In this document: one piece after another, positions 26,059 through 35,105 of the stretch | How the letters are laid out: each line of letters opens with the position of its first letter | Numbering within the stretch: position 1 is the stretch's first letter | Assembly (NCBI GenBank): GCA_964536835.1 | Contig: CAZIAZ010000008.1 | Span: 1-64,000 of the forward strand | DNA length: 64,000 nucleotides | From: DAONFI01 sp035403485 | Lineage (GTDB): Bacteria; Planctomycetota; Phycisphaerae; SM23-33 | Direction: 5' to 3' | The notes under the pieces: model-generated | The model's database searches: none | What the model saw: the letters and a program-made list of their open reading frames with translations, nothing else | What the model was told of the DNA's origin: nothing | Program-made: the position numbers and the translations under genes

Positions 26059-28092
26059 TCAATAATGAAGAACAACCATCTGGTGGCAGGTGAATTCGTC
26101 GAGCGTAAAGCTGACTGTCCGGCCGTCCTTCTTGAACGGCAGTTCTTTGCCCTGCGGTTCAAGAGTAACGGTTTTTATATGTTCCGGGATTTTCAGCAAC
26201 ACCGTCGTATTGTAAAGCGGCGTGAGGTCTTCAATGACTTCGACGCTTTTTGTAGTGTCGGCTGTCGTCGTTCCGCCGGCGAGCGGCATTTCTCCGCCGC
26301 GATTGACGGTGTTGGCGTAAAGCAGGTGCAGGACGTAGCGGTTCTGTCCGCATTGACGCATGAGGGACACACGCGCGGTTGAAGGCAGATTCACACAAAT
26401 GCTTTCGTCGCTGCCGAGCAGCCGGCGAATGCAGTTGCACAAAAATTCCTTATATGCCACCGCACCCATCCCGCAATATAGCGTAAATACCGGATGCGGC
26501 AGATACATGATATTGCCATTGACGACGCCGCAGTCATAACCGCTGGCATGCGGCTGATACGGCGCATGCTGATGGCCGCAGAAATGTTCCCACGTGCGAT
26601 TGAAATAGGGGTCGTAGACGTCGCCAAGCGACTCGCCCGCCGTCACTTTCAGCCGCCGCGATTGCACGTACATCACCAGCGGAGAATCCACAAAAGACGC
26701 ACGGAGTTTTTTTATCGGCAGAATATAATCCGGCTGATATTCGCTCAAGCCATCAACCGTTGCACCGATATCAAACATGGCATAGCCGTCGTCATCCAGG
26801 CCGCTTTTTCCCGTCATCAACAGTTTGCCGCCATTTTTGAGATACGCATCCAATTTCGTTTTGACGGCTGACTTTATACTTATGTCGTCAGGCAGTATCA
26901 GCATTTTATATTTATTGAAGTCCATGTCGACGTCGAGTATGTCGTAGAGGAAATGGCCTTCCAATAAAATGCGATTCGCTCCAGTATCAGCCTGGCTGGG
27001 ATGGCAGCGATCCAAAACAACGCCGGCACACGCCTCGCTCGAAAGCAGGCCGACATCGGCGATATTCGTCACGTCGTCGCACCAGGGCTCTTTCTGTTCC
27101 ACTTCGCTGTAGGCGTGGCCGATAAGTTCATAGGTGCTTTTGTCGGCCTGCCCCAGCGGCGGCAGCTGATCGCCCACACTGCATTTTGAACCGAACGCCA
27201 GCATCGCTGCACACTCGTACCGCAGCGCATTTGGATGTTTGTAGCCGCCGAATTCACCCCATGTTGTATGAAACTTGCCCGTCATACCCAAAAAATCCAG
27301 ATTGCCCAGATTCTTGCAATACTTTGCCGACAGCGGAAAATGATCGTATCCCCATCCGCCGGTCGGCAGACTTTCCAGTTCAAGATGGCTGAACCATTTG
27401 AAAAGATCGCGGCGGCCACGACGGATATGGCCGGAGTTGTGAAAAACCGGCATATCGGGATTATTGCATTTCGCCGCGGCGGTAGTCATTTCATAATATC
27501 GTTCCAGGCCGATTTCAGCTACGATTTTGCGGTTTTCCTCTTTTGTCGGGTCGAGGCCAAGTTCACGGTATTTGGCCATGCACCAGTTACAGCAGCATTG
27601 GCCTTGAGAGATGATATCCAGAAAAACGCCGTCGACTTCTGGAAACATGGTAACGGCTTCACGTATCTGTTCGCAGAGATATTCCAGGTACGGCGTATTG
27701 AAGCACATTTTATGAAAACCCGGCATGAGCGGACTCGTAAACCAGCCGGCGAATCTGGCGTCCGTATTTATTTCCCGCCATTCAGGATGCGTCATGGTTA
27801 TTACGTTATCCACGCCGGCGGAGAGATATATCGGAATATTGACGTCTATTTCCTTGCAGGCTTCATACTGCCGACGAAAAAGTTCGCCCTGCATGTTCGG
27901 ATGCCGCCGGCCGACTTTCGTGTCGTGATAACTCCAGCCGTGATGGCATTTCGAAAAGCAGGTAATCGAATTGATATGCCCGATTTTCAACGCTTCCTGA
28001 AACTGCTTTTTGTCGAATTTTGAGCCCACGTCAGGTATATCCGGCGAAGTATGAAAATCCAGATGAACCTGTCTGAATCGCAATTTGTACAT
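26059..28092 (-). CDS. Glycoside hydrolase, GHL6/GH151-like (putative fucosidase)
   Basis: A 677-residue cytoplasmic protein without signal peptide. Start chosen at MYKLRFRQVHLDFHT, with GGAGG 10 bp upstream. The N-terminal TIM-barrel-like region contains CHHGWSYHDTKVGRRHPNM and the acidic segment FPEVDGVFLDIISQGQC. A central alpha/beta domain (about residues 375-480, KYKMLILPDDISIKSAVKTK) looks like the beta-galactosidase trimerisation fold, and a C-terminal beta sandwich ends the protein. This architecture fits the GHL6 group, to which GH151 alpha-L-fucosidases belong as far as I recall. The adjacent fucose-isomerase-family gene supports a fucoside role, but the substrate is inferred. Confidence 0.65.
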   Translation of the reverse strand: MYKLRFRQVHLDFHTSPDIPDVGSKFDKKQFQEALKIGHINSITCFSKCHHGWSYHDTKVGRRHPNMQGELFRRQYEACKEIDVNIPIYLSAGVDNVITMTHPEWREINTDARFAGWFTSPLMPGFHKMCFNTPYLEYLCEQIREAVTMFPEVDGVFLDIISQGQCCCNWCMAKYRELGLDPTKEENRKIVAEIGLERYYEMTTAAAKCNNPDMPVFHNSGHIRRGRRDLFKWFSHLELESLPTGGWGYDHFPLSAKYCKNLGNLDFLGMTGKFHTTWGEFGGYKHPNALRYECAAMLAFGSKCSVGDQLPPLGQADKSTYELIGHAYSEVEQKEPWCDDVTNIADVGLLSSEACAGVVLDRCHPSQADTGANRILLEGHFLYDILDVDMDFNKYKMLILPDDISIKSAVKTKLDAYLKNGGKLLMTGKSGLDDDGYAMFDIGATVDGLSEYQPDYILPIKKLRASFVDSPLVMYVQSRRLKVTAGESLGDVYDPYFNRTWEHFCGHQHAPYQPHASGYDCGVVNGNIMYLPHPVFTLYCGMGAVAYKEFLCNCIRRLLGSDESICVNLPSTARVSLMRQCGQNRYVLHLLYANTVNRGGEMPLAGGTTTADTTKSVEVIEDLTPLYNTTVLLKIPEHIKTVTLEPQGKELPFKKDGRTVSFTLDEFTCHQMVVLHY

Positions 28093-28161
28093 AAAAAGGC
28101 ATCCTCCGCTCATCCATGCCGTAAAAACGGCGAATTTCAGAGCATGTTAAATAATCATTAT

Positions 28162-29853
28162 TTATTTTACGCCTATAAGGTGCAGCAACGGTTGCGGCCT
28201 GTCGACATTCGGGATGAATTTCGGCCTGGCGGCCCATGGCGCTACGGAATTCACGCCCGTCATATCCATCCAGTGCTGCAGCCGCGCCACCGGCAAATTC
28301 CACGTCATGTGAAAATGATTCGCCGGAGCGTATTGCTTGTATTCTATCATGTCCGCATATTTTGGAACTATAAAAGTATGCGGCCATGTGATATTTGACG
28401 TTTTGCCGATAGCCTGCGAAAGTTTTTCCGGCATTTCAGTGGTAATCGCCTCGTCCCATATCAGGCTGAACCTGTCGTTTACGGCACAGTACGCCATGCG
28501 GCCTGCGATGCCCTCTATGCCGCCCGGCGTAAAAAATGCGACGCTGTTGCCGCCGCCGGGAAAATAAAAATCTTCAGCCAGCGGCATTGAAATGCGTTTC
28601 ATAAGAGTTGCCGGCGTTTCGCCAGGCCGGCCAGCCCAGTTAAAGCTGGCTGAACCGCTGTTATTGCCGTCCACGAAACCCCGCATCGCCCAAACGTCTT
28701 TGGTGGAGAATCCGATTTTCATTTTTTTGGCCATCGCCTGTATTTCCCACGGCTCCCAGACCTTGCGGAAATCCATGAACAGCGGCGGATTGCCGCCGGA
28801 AAGAAATGTGAAAAACAGCATCGTCAGAAGGCCCTGCACGTCAGCCTCCGTGGCGAAAGGCATGACCGTCTTTGAGCCGTTGTGGTCGAAGTTGGAATTG
28901 AAAATCGACTCCATTGCGTCGGCGACCGGCATGGGTATGCCGCGACGGTCGCTGCCCCATTCAAGCTGGCTCATGAAGCCGCCGCCAACCGCATTCAGCT
29001 CAGCCATCAGGTCGCGCACTATCAGATACATCGCCAGCGAATCATTGAATGCCTGCGAATCTTTTTCATTCCGCAACGTAAGACGGCTGCCGATATTTTT
29101 GTCAATCCAGCCGCGCAGCTCTGCGAGTTCCTTCTCCGAGTATGAACCTTTCCTGAGCATATCGGCAAGAAGTTTCATGTCTAACCGCGTTATCTCAAGC
29201 CCGAAAGTGCGGCGAGTCGGCAGAACGTGTGCGAGGGCGGTCTCCATACCCATAGAATCGTGGCCGAAGACCAACACACGCCGGCCCTTTAGCCCTGCGA
29301 AGGTAAGAGCCGCATAACACCAATCAATAAGCGATTTGGCGGTCGACTCCGTCATCTGCGGGTTTATGCCCGTATCCGGCCATGTGCCGACGTTCATCGC
29401 CGACAGCCTGCCGCATTGCGCCAGCGCGCCATTGATAGCCTGCGCAAAAACCACGCCCGGCTTGGGCCCGCTGTTGCCGCAGGTGATATTGACGGGCATG
29501 TCCTGCGGCAGTTGCGATAGCAAGCTGAGAATCGTAAGCTGTGGAAACGCCCACGTATCCGGCGCTATGACCACGGCATTCACGCCGGCGTCACGGAACT
29601 GACGTGCAACGACGTCAGCCTCTTTTTCGCCGTCGATAAGCACCGGAGACCATACCACGTCGACCGGCGTGCCGCAGGGCATAACCACGTTTTTGGCTAT
29701 CGCAGTAGCGACCATTTCAATTATATTGACGCAACGTTCACGGCTGGCGGCATCCACGCGGGGATCGCCGGTCGCACAAACGCCGAAAACCACAGGCCTG
29801 CTCTTGACGCGCTTGACGTTGGGAAGTTTTTTAAGATTGGTGACGGCCATCAT
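28162..29853 (-). CDS. L-fucose/L-arabinose isomerase-family protein
   Basis: A 563-residue protein, close to the approximately 590 of FucI. Candidate manganese ligands and catalytic residues sit at the FucI spacing: Glu about 334 (FATEADVQGLL), Asp about 360 (PPLFMDFRKVWEP) and His about 513 (NHFHMTWNLP). FucI converts L-fucose to L-fuculose. The ribosome site AAGGGAG is just before the start. It is probably the first gene of a two-gene unit with the glycoside hydrolase 69 bp downstream. Fuculokinase and aldolase genes are not in the window, so a related sugar or isomerase-like function remains possible. Confidence 0.8.
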   Translation of the reverse strand: MMAVTNLKKLPNVKRVKSRPVVFGVCATGDPRVDAASRERCVNIIEMVATAIAKNVVMPCGTPVDVVWSPVLIDGEKEADVVARQFRDAGVNAVVIAPDTWAFPQLTILSLLSQLPQDMPVNITCGNSGPKPGVVFAQAINGALAQCGRLSAMNVGTWPDTGINPQMTESTAKSLIDWCYAALTFAGLKGRRVLVFGHDSMGMETALAHVLPTRRTFGLEITRLDMKLLADMLRKGSYSEKELAELRGWIDKNIGSRLTLRNEKDSQAFNDSLAMYLIVRDLMAELNAVGGGFMSQLEWGSDRRGIPMPVADAMESIFNSNFDHNGSKTVMPFATEADVQGLLTMLFFTFLSGGNPPLFMDFRKVWEPWEIQAMAKKMKIGFSTKDVWAMRGFVDGNNSGSASFNWAGRPGETPATLMKRISMPLAEDFYFPGGGNSVAFFTPGGIEGIAGRMAYCAVNDRFSLIWDEAITTEMPEKLSQAIGKTSNITWPHTFIVPKYADMIEYKQYAPANHFHMTWNLPVARLQHWMDMTGVNSVAPWAARPKFIPNVDRPQPLLHLIGVK

Positions 29854-29943
29854 ATTCTCCCTTCAAAAGGATTTTTCCTGAAAATAAAGTGATTGCACAG
29901 CATGGAACGATTCTCAAAATATTTTTCTTTCGCGAACCACTCC

Positions 29944-30034
29944 AGAGCATTTTAAAGTTGATATTGCGACATACCTGCTACCGCGGCTACGGCGGGCAAC
30001 GCGTTAAGATACAATCTCAACGTTGAGATGCTCT
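29944..30034. repeat. AGAGCAT/ATGCTCT-ended intergenic palindrome
   Basis: A 91-bp segment starting AGAGCATTTTAAAG and ending GATGCTCT, with an internal perfect palindrome TCTCAACGTTGAGA just before the right end. The same AGAGCATGTTAAA/TTTAACATGCTCT motif occurs at several other intergenic sites in the window. The rest of 29854-30148 shows nothing coding. Confidence 0.55.
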
Positions 30035-30148
30035 AAAAACATTATCGCAGTTAACCTTTTTACGGTAACTGCAACTTTGCGCATTTTTTTCAAGAATTTG
30101 CGCAAACAGTAATTGTCTCCATTTTCGCATTTGCCGGCCGTCTCAGTC

Positions 30149-30547
30149 TTACGTGTCTGAATAACTCATTCCCAGCGGAAGTTTTATTATGAACACGATG
30201 ACAAGTCCCGTTATCAACACCTGAAATAACGCCATAATAAGCGACGCCGGAATATTTAATACTTTCCCCTCGTCACTTCTGACGCGGCGAAAATACGTCC
30301 ACGCATGAAGCAGGTACATCATTCCAAGCAGAACGCCAACGCTGAGTCGCATTTTAAAAAACATGTTGAAAACGACCTGAATTGCGAAATATACGAGATA
30401 TGATGAAACTACCGCGGTATACGCCGTGTGAAAAGACGTGGTAAAATGGCCCATCAGCCGCGAGCCGATTTTGACGACCAACGTCCCCGGCAGTGACATG
30501 ACCGTAGCTATCACCAGCAATGACAATATAATTACAAATAGGGTCAT
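30149..30547 (-). CDS. Small four-helix membrane protein, unknown
   Basis: A 132-residue protein with four hydrophobic segments (about 2-22, 42-64, 66-86, 100-125) and a short basic loop (YFRRVRSDEGK). I do not recognise the family. GGGA lies about 10 bp before the ATG. It is divergent from the DUF1844 gene across a gap that contains repeat copy B. Confidence 0.65.
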   Translation of the reverse strand: MTLFVIILSLLVIATVMSLPGTLVVKIGSRLMGHFTTSFHTAYTAVVSSYLVYFAIQVVFNMFFKMRLSVGVLLGMMYLLHAWTYFRRVRSDEGKVLNIPASLIMALFQVLITGLVIVFIIKLPLGMSYSDT

Positions 30548-30699
30548 AGAAGCATTCCCGCATGAACAAAATCCATTAAATTATAGCCCTTTTTTTTCAA
30601 AAAACTCCGGTTATGTAGAATTTTCTTGTCCATTTACGGCTAAAATTGTAATATGCCCGCGTCATGTTTAATATGGAGCTACAAAAGACATATTAAAAA

Positions 30700-30821
30700 A
30701 GTGAATCTCTACGGGTTAAAACCCGTAGCATCATATTCATCAGGCTTTCGCCTGTCCGCCTCACGGCGGATACTTTCATCTACGGTTTAAAAACCGTAGA
30801 ATTACGAAGGACATATTAAAA
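30700..30821. repeat. 122-bp multi-hairpin repeat, copy B
   Basis: Same sequence as copy A (20425-20546) across four hairpins, ending GAAGGACATATTAAAA. A second GACATATTAAAA sits immediately before it (30687-30698), so the unit is flanked by a 12-bp direct repeat. Its end is about 20 bp upstream of the DUF1844 ribosome site, so it would lie in that leader if transcribed from further upstream. Confidence 0.85.
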
Positions 30822-30851
30822 AATTAAAAAACGCAGAAGAAAGGAATTACC

Positions 30852-31316
30852 ATGGCTGACGACGCCCCGAAAATCATAGTTGATGACGACTGGAAAAATC
30901 AGGCACAGGCAGAAAAGGCTAAGCTGGAGGAGGAAGCCCGCAAAGAGCAGGAAGAGCGGCAGGCTCATCAGCTTCCGGAAGCCAGCTTTGTGACCCTCGT
31001 CAACCAGATAGCCATGCAGGCTGTCATGGCGCTTGGCGGCGTGGAAGAACCCTCCTCAGGCAAACGGATTCTCGACCTCGGCCTTGCCAAATTCCAGATA
31101 GACACGCTCGCGGTACTCAAGGAAAAAACCAAGGGCAACCTGAACGACGAAGAAACGAAGTTCATAGATACTACAATCAACGAGCTGCAGATGGCGTTTG
31201 TATCGATGGCCAAGCAGGCTCAGGCGATGATGCAGCAGAAGGCTGCCAATGCAGGCGCAGCCGCACCGGCAGCAGCCGACGCCGCTTCAGCCGCCAAGCC
31301 CAAAATTGAAATATAA
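30852..31316 (+). CDS. DUF1844 protein
   Basis: A 154-residue cytosolic protein. The charged N-terminal helix (KLEEEARKEQEERQAHQLP) precedes a DUF1844 core (about residues 44-120) with its typical strings FVTLVNQIAMQAVMALG and DTLAVLKEKTKGNLNDEE. The C-terminal 25 residues are Ala-rich. The function of DUF1844 is unknown. The stop is 5 bp before mutS2, so the pair is co-transcribed. RBS AAGG precedes the ATG by about 9 bp. Confidence 0.88.
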   Translation: MADDAPKIIVDDDWKNQAQAEKAKLEEEARKEQEERQAHQLPEASFVTLVNQIAMQAVMALGGVEEPSSGKRILDLGLAKFQIDTLAVLKEKTKGNLNDEETKFIDTTINELQMAFVSMAKQAQAMMQQKAANAGAAAPAAADAASAAKPKIEI

Positions 31317-31321
31317 CGCAT

Positions 31322-33877
31322 ATGGACCATTTCACGCTGGAGAAGATAGATTTTCCCGCCATCCGGCGGCTGCTTGCGGAGTTTTGCAATTGCAGTCTCG
31401 GGCGTGAGTTGGCGATGCGGATGTGTCCAGCCGCCAGAATTGAACTCGTGCGACAATGGCTGGACGAAACTTCGCAGATGGTTGAAATACTGCGCGATTC
31501 GGGGGTTGTTCCATTCGGCGGCGTGACGGATATTCGGCCGTCGCTCGACAGGGCACAGCCGGGCAGAGGTGCTACGGCAGACGACTTCAGCAATATCGCA
31601 GCAACCCTGGAAGCCGCGCTGAACATCAAGAATTTCCTGTCGGCACAGCCGGAGAGTTTTTTTCGCATACACTCGTTAGCCGCCAATATCGGCGACTTCT
31701 CCACGCAGACTAAACTCATCCGCCACGTCATAGGCCCTGACGGGGCCGTCCGTGACGACGCATCGCCGCGGCTGGCGCAGCTCCGCAACCAGATATCGTC
31801 CGCCGCCATGCGGATTCATGAAATCATCGAAAATTATCTTCACAACGCGGACGTTCGCCGGCTGCTTCAAAGTCCCACCATCACGCTGCACGGCGACCGT
31901 TACGTCCTGCCCGTCAAAGCCGAAAACAGAGGCCGTCTTTCCGGCGTCGTTCATCGAGCCAGCCATACCGGCCAGACCGTTTTTATCGAACCCGTTGAAT
32001 CGGTCGAACTCAACAATACTCTGGTGGACCTCCATGAGCATGAGCGACAGGAGATAGAGAGGCTTTTTAGCGAGCTGGCTATCCGCCTCGTCGCCAGAGC
32101 CGCAGAAATTGAGCGAACCGTCCGGACATTGGCAAAAATCGACCTCATTTCCGCCAAGGCGCAATACACGTATCAGTACGAAATGACACGGCCGGAGATT
32201 GGCGCTGACAGCCTTGAATTTTTCCAGGCTCGTCACCCTCTCATAGAAGCCGCCGACGTGAAACACCGCAAACTCTTCCCCGACCAGCCGACAAAACCCG
32301 TCGTGCCCATAGACATCCGCCTGGGCAGCGATTTCGACGTGCTGCTGATAACCGGCAGCAACACCGGCGGCAAAACGGTTTCGCTCAAAACCGTCGCACT
32401 GCTGGTCGCCATGGCACAGAGCGGGCTGCACATACCGGCTGCGCCGGGCGCAAAAATGCCGATATTCGAAGACGTACTCATCGACATCGGCGACGAGCAA
32501 TCGCTCGAACAGTCGCTCAGCACATTCGGCGCGCACATCGAGCGGATGAAATACATTCTGCACCGGCTGAACCGGCTGGGCAGGCAGTGTCTTGTTCTGC
32601 TGGATGAACTCGGCAGCGGGACAGACCCCGACGAGGGCGGCGCCATCGGCCAGGCGGTAATAGACGAACTCCGCCGCAAAAACTGCATGGCCGTGATAAC
32701 CACGCACCTGTCCATCCTGAAGGCTTACGCCCTGAATCACGACCGCGTTGAAAACGCGTCCGTCGAATTCGATACCGTTTCGCTTCAGCCGACATATAAG
32801 CTCCGCATCGGCACGCCAGGCGAAAGTCACGCCATAACCGTCGCACAAAAACTCGGCCTGCCCGGCAGGATAATTCACGACGCGAAACGGCATTTCGCCG
32901 GCAGCGGCAGACAGCTTCGCAAGGCGCTTCGCATGACCGGCGAAGCCAGGCTTCAGGCGGAAGAGGCTCGCGCGAAGGCTACGCAAGCCGCCATTGATGC
33001 GAAATCCCAAATTGACGAATATGAATCGCACCTCGAAGACATCAAAAAACTCCGTGCCGATATGGCGGAATGGATGGCCGGCCTTTCCGAGATGCAGCCT
33101 GGTGAAATGTTGCACGTGCCATCGCTGAACCGCGCCGGCAGACTCGTCCGCATGGAGCTGCATCGCCAGCGAGCACTAGTGGACGTGGACAACATGCAGG
33201 TTGAAGTGCCGCTGCTCGACCTCATGCCCGACCTCGGCCAGCAGGGCATCAGGCTGCAATTACAGCAGCATCGCCGCCAAATGCGAGAACTGCTCGCACA
33301 GGCACAGGCAATGCGGACGGAGGCGGAAGATTTTCGCGAAGAATCCCGCAAAGAACTCAATCGCCGCCGGCGGCACGTACAGGAATTCGACCGCTGGGTG
33401 GAACTGATAGCCGGCGTCAAAACCGGCGACGACGTACCAATCTCACGCAAGCCGGGCCACGGCAGAGTCGTAAAAATCGATTTCGCCGCCGCAAAAGCCA
33501 TTGTCGAACTGCCCGACAAATCGCAGGCGGAACTTCCGTTGCGCGACATATTCCCGCAATCGGGGCCTTATGCGCCGGACAAGAAAAAAGGCCGCACGAC
33601 TGCCGCGGCATCGGAAAATGACGAACCAGTGCCGCACGGCAGAGCCGTCGGCAAAAAGGCGGCAAACACCCGCGACAGAATCCTTCAAACAAACGCGGGC
33701 GAAAAAGTCTTCGTCGTACCGTTCAACACAACGGCAACACTCGTAAGAGTCGACCCGACCCGCGACAAGGCTGTCGTGCTGAAAGGGGCATTCGAAATAG
33801 AAGTCGCAATAACCGATATCGAACCCGCCGCTATAAAAACACTCTCACCCCAGACGGACAAAGCAAACCAGCAATAA
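31322..33877 (+). CDS. mutS2: MutS2-family ATPase with no visible Smr domain
   Basis: An 851-residue MutS2. The core and lever helices (about 1-290), the Walker A GSNTGGKTVSLKT (about 344-356) and the ABC-type LLDELGSGTDPDEGG (about 426-440) are intact. MutS2 acts on branched DNA or stalled, collided ribosomes. The usual C-terminal Smr nuclease (LDLRG... HGKGTG) is not visible. Instead three similar KOW/SH3-like modules appear at about 597-640 (RLVRMELHRQRALVDVDNMQ), 709-745 (GRVVKIDFAAAKAIVEL) and 797-835 (ATLVRVDPTRDKAVVLKG), separated by a coiled coil and a basic linker. MutS2 normally has one KOW module. Confidence 0.93.
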   Translation: MDHFTLEKIDFPAIRRLLAEFCNCSLGRELAMRMCPAARIELVRQWLDETSQMVEILRDSGVVPFGGVTDIRPSLDRAQPGRGATADDFSNIAATLEAALNIKNFLSAQPESFFRIHSLAANIGDFSTQTKLIRHVIGPDGAVRDDASPRLAQLRNQISSAAMRIHEIIENYLHNADVRRLLQSPTITLHGDRYVLPVKAENRGRLSGVVHRASHTGQTVFIEPVESVELNNTLVDLHEHERQEIERLFSELAIRLVARAAEIERTVRTLAKIDLISAKAQYTYQYEMTRPEIGADSLEFFQARHPLIEAADVKHRKLFPDQPTKPVVPIDIRLGSDFDVLLITGSNTGGKTVSLKTVALLVAMAQSGLHIPAAPGAKMPIFEDVLIDIGDEQSLEQSLSTFGAHIERMKYILHRLNRLGRQCLVLLDELGSGTDPDEGGAIGQAVIDELRRKNCMAVITTHLSILKAYALNHDRVENASVEFDTVSLQPTYKLRIGTPGESHAITVAQKLGLPGRIIHDAKRHFAGSGRQLRKALRMTGEARLQAEEARAKATQAAIDAKSQIDEYESHLEDIKKLRADMAEWMAGLSEMQPGEMLHVPSLNRAGRLVRMELHRQRALVDVDNMQVEVPLLDLMPDLGQQGIRLQLQQHRRQMRELLAQAQAMRTEAEDFREESRKELNRRRRHVQEFDRWVELIAGVKTGDDVPISRKPGHGRVVKIDFAAAKAIVELPDKSQAELPLRDIFPQSGPYAPDKKKGRTTAAASENDEPVPHGRAVGKKAANTRDRILQTNAGEKVFVVPFNTTATLVRVDPTRDKAVVLKGAFEIEVAITDIEPAAIKTLSPQTDKANQQ

Positions 33878-33889
33878 CAGCCTTCAGCT

Positions 33890-34084
33890 CTATCGGGCTT
33901 TTTTCTGCGACGCTCTGATTTCTTCGGCAAGGATGTTCATCGCTGACTTCAATGTCATCAACTGCTGTTCACAACTGCCGATGGACCATGAAATTATCCT
34001 GCTCAGTGCGCGAGTGTCGATGCATCTTATGCCGGCGATTCGAGTGGGCTGCTTCTCTGCCTGATTTTCTTTGCTTTTACGCAT
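33890..34084 (-). CDS. Small basic ORF downstream of structured RNA
   Basis: A possible 64-residue protein (MRKSKENQAEKQPTRIAGIR at the start, ending EEIRASQKKAR). The supporting evidence is AAGGGG 8 bp before the ATG and its place just after the RNA and terminator at 34107-34296 on the same strand. I recognise no family. It may be a short gene controlled by that leader, or spurious. It is convergent with mutS2, 12 bp apart. Confidence 0.4.
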   Translation of the reverse strand: MRKSKENQAEKQPTRIAGIRCIDTRALSRIISWSIGSCEQQLMTLKSAMNILAEEIRASQKKAR

Positions 34085-34106
34085 TATCACGTCCCCTTGC
34101 AGACCC

Positions 34107-34144
34107 TAAAAAAAAGGGCCTCGCGGATGTGGCCCACAAGGCCC
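34107..34144 (-). terminator. Rho-independent terminator of the structured RNA
   Basis: On the minus strand GGGCCT (34144-34139) pairs with AGGCCC (34121-34116), followed by eight T (34115-34108). An alternative inner pairing GGGCC/GGCCC uses 34135-34131, bases that also form the closing helix of the RNA. Confidence 0.75.
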
Positions 34145-34296
34145 GCAACAGGCCTACCGAACACACATACGCACGAGACCCAATGTCACAAGGACATTGG
34201 CCTGTCATATGCCGTTCGGTACTCTTTTAGAAATGTTGCGGTTTCGTGGGCACAGATTAACGGCTAATCAGGGGTGTTGGAACGTCCAAACCCCCG
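34107..34296 (-). ncRNA. Structured RNA or cis-regulatory leader, unassigned
   Basis: Read on the minus strand, a rod-like RNA forms from nested helices: GTGGGC with GCCCAC (34246-34251/34132-34137), TGTTGCGG with CCGCAACA (34234-34241/34143-34150), GTTCGGTA with TACCGAAC (34214-34221/34155-34162) and CCAATGTC with GACATTGG (34193-34200/34180-34187). A 13 x 17 nt internal bubble lies between the last two. Two small hairpins precede the rod (about 34256-34295). A terminator follows directly. Size and bubble recall 6S RNA. The terminator arm overlapping the closing helix recalls a riboswitch or attenuator. A weak upstream promoter (TTTACA, 17 bp, TACAAC) is possible. Confidence 0.6.
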
Positions 34297-34429
34297 CCAT
34301 ATTTAATTGTTGTATTACACTGAAAATGTTATGTAAAAACGTGGAGCAAAACAAGTGAATTTATGGGATGAAACAACTTCGTCTGACGGCGGCATGGCAG
34401 ATATGTTTTTGCGATTCCGTATCGTCGCT

Positions 34430-35089
34430 TTATTTTCGCAGACTTCCCTTGACGTAGTACGGCCAGTCAGCCTTATGCGGTTGCGACCACAAGCCTGCGC
34501 CGTTTTTGCGAGCGTCATCGGCTAACCTGATAAACTCCGACTTGCGCGGATGCTGAAACCGCGGGTCGGCGTAGGCGTAACCGGCGGCTACCAACTCGCG
34601 GTTGAGCATCCTGCCGTCCGGCAGATATACATACGCCAGCAATCTGCCATACTTGTCCCGCGTGCTGGTCTGAACCAGTTCGAGACGCACCATTTTATTC
34701 AACGTGTTTCGCCGCGTAAATCCGCTCGCCTCCATGCCGAAATGTTCGACGGGACAGTTCGGCTTGACGGTCTCAGGCGTATCGACGCCCCACAAACGGA
34801 TTCGCGTCAAAAGATATTCGCCGTCGATACAGTCAACGTCCAGCGTATCGCCGTCTATTACCCGCATAACGCAAAATTTTTTATTGTCGTATTTTTCAAA
34901 ATCCCCGCAACTGGCAGTGCCGAAAATTCCGGCCCTGTCCAACGCGATTACGCCCCCGATGGCTGCCAGTATCAACAGAAATGTGATAATTTTCAAAATT
35001 CGTTCGCGCACTCGCCAGCGATCCGCCGTCATGCGGCCTGCGCTTATGTCAAAAATGCCGTCCGAGTTTTTTCTGTAACGCCCTGTCAT
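34430..35089 (-). CDS. Membrane-anchored thermonuclease-family (SNase) protein
   Basis: A 219-residue protein with a basic N-terminus, one transmembrane helix (about residues 32-52, ILKIITFLLILAAIGGVIAL) and a staphylococcal-nuclease domain outside. Motifs VMRVIDGDTLDVD, TRIRLWGVDTPET and RDKYGRLLAYVYL carry the calcium-binding Asp and catalytic Arg/Glu positions. It probably cleaves DNA or RNA at the cell surface or periplasm. The longer frame would start at TTG 35104; I prefer ATG 35089 although the ribosome site is weak. Confidence 0.88.
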   Translation of the reverse strand: MTGRYRKNSDGIFDISAGRMTADRWRVRERILKIITFLLILAAIGGVIALDRAGIFGTASCGDFEKYDNKKFCVMRVIDGDTLDVDCIDGEYLLTRIRLWGVDTPETVKPNCPVEHFGMEASGFTRRNTLNKMVRLELVQTSTRDKYGRLLAYVYLPDGRMLNRELVAAGYAYADPRFQHPRKSEFIRLADDARKNGAGLWSQPHKADWPYYVKGSLRK

Positions 35090-35105
35090 TTTTTTACGTG
35101 CCAAT

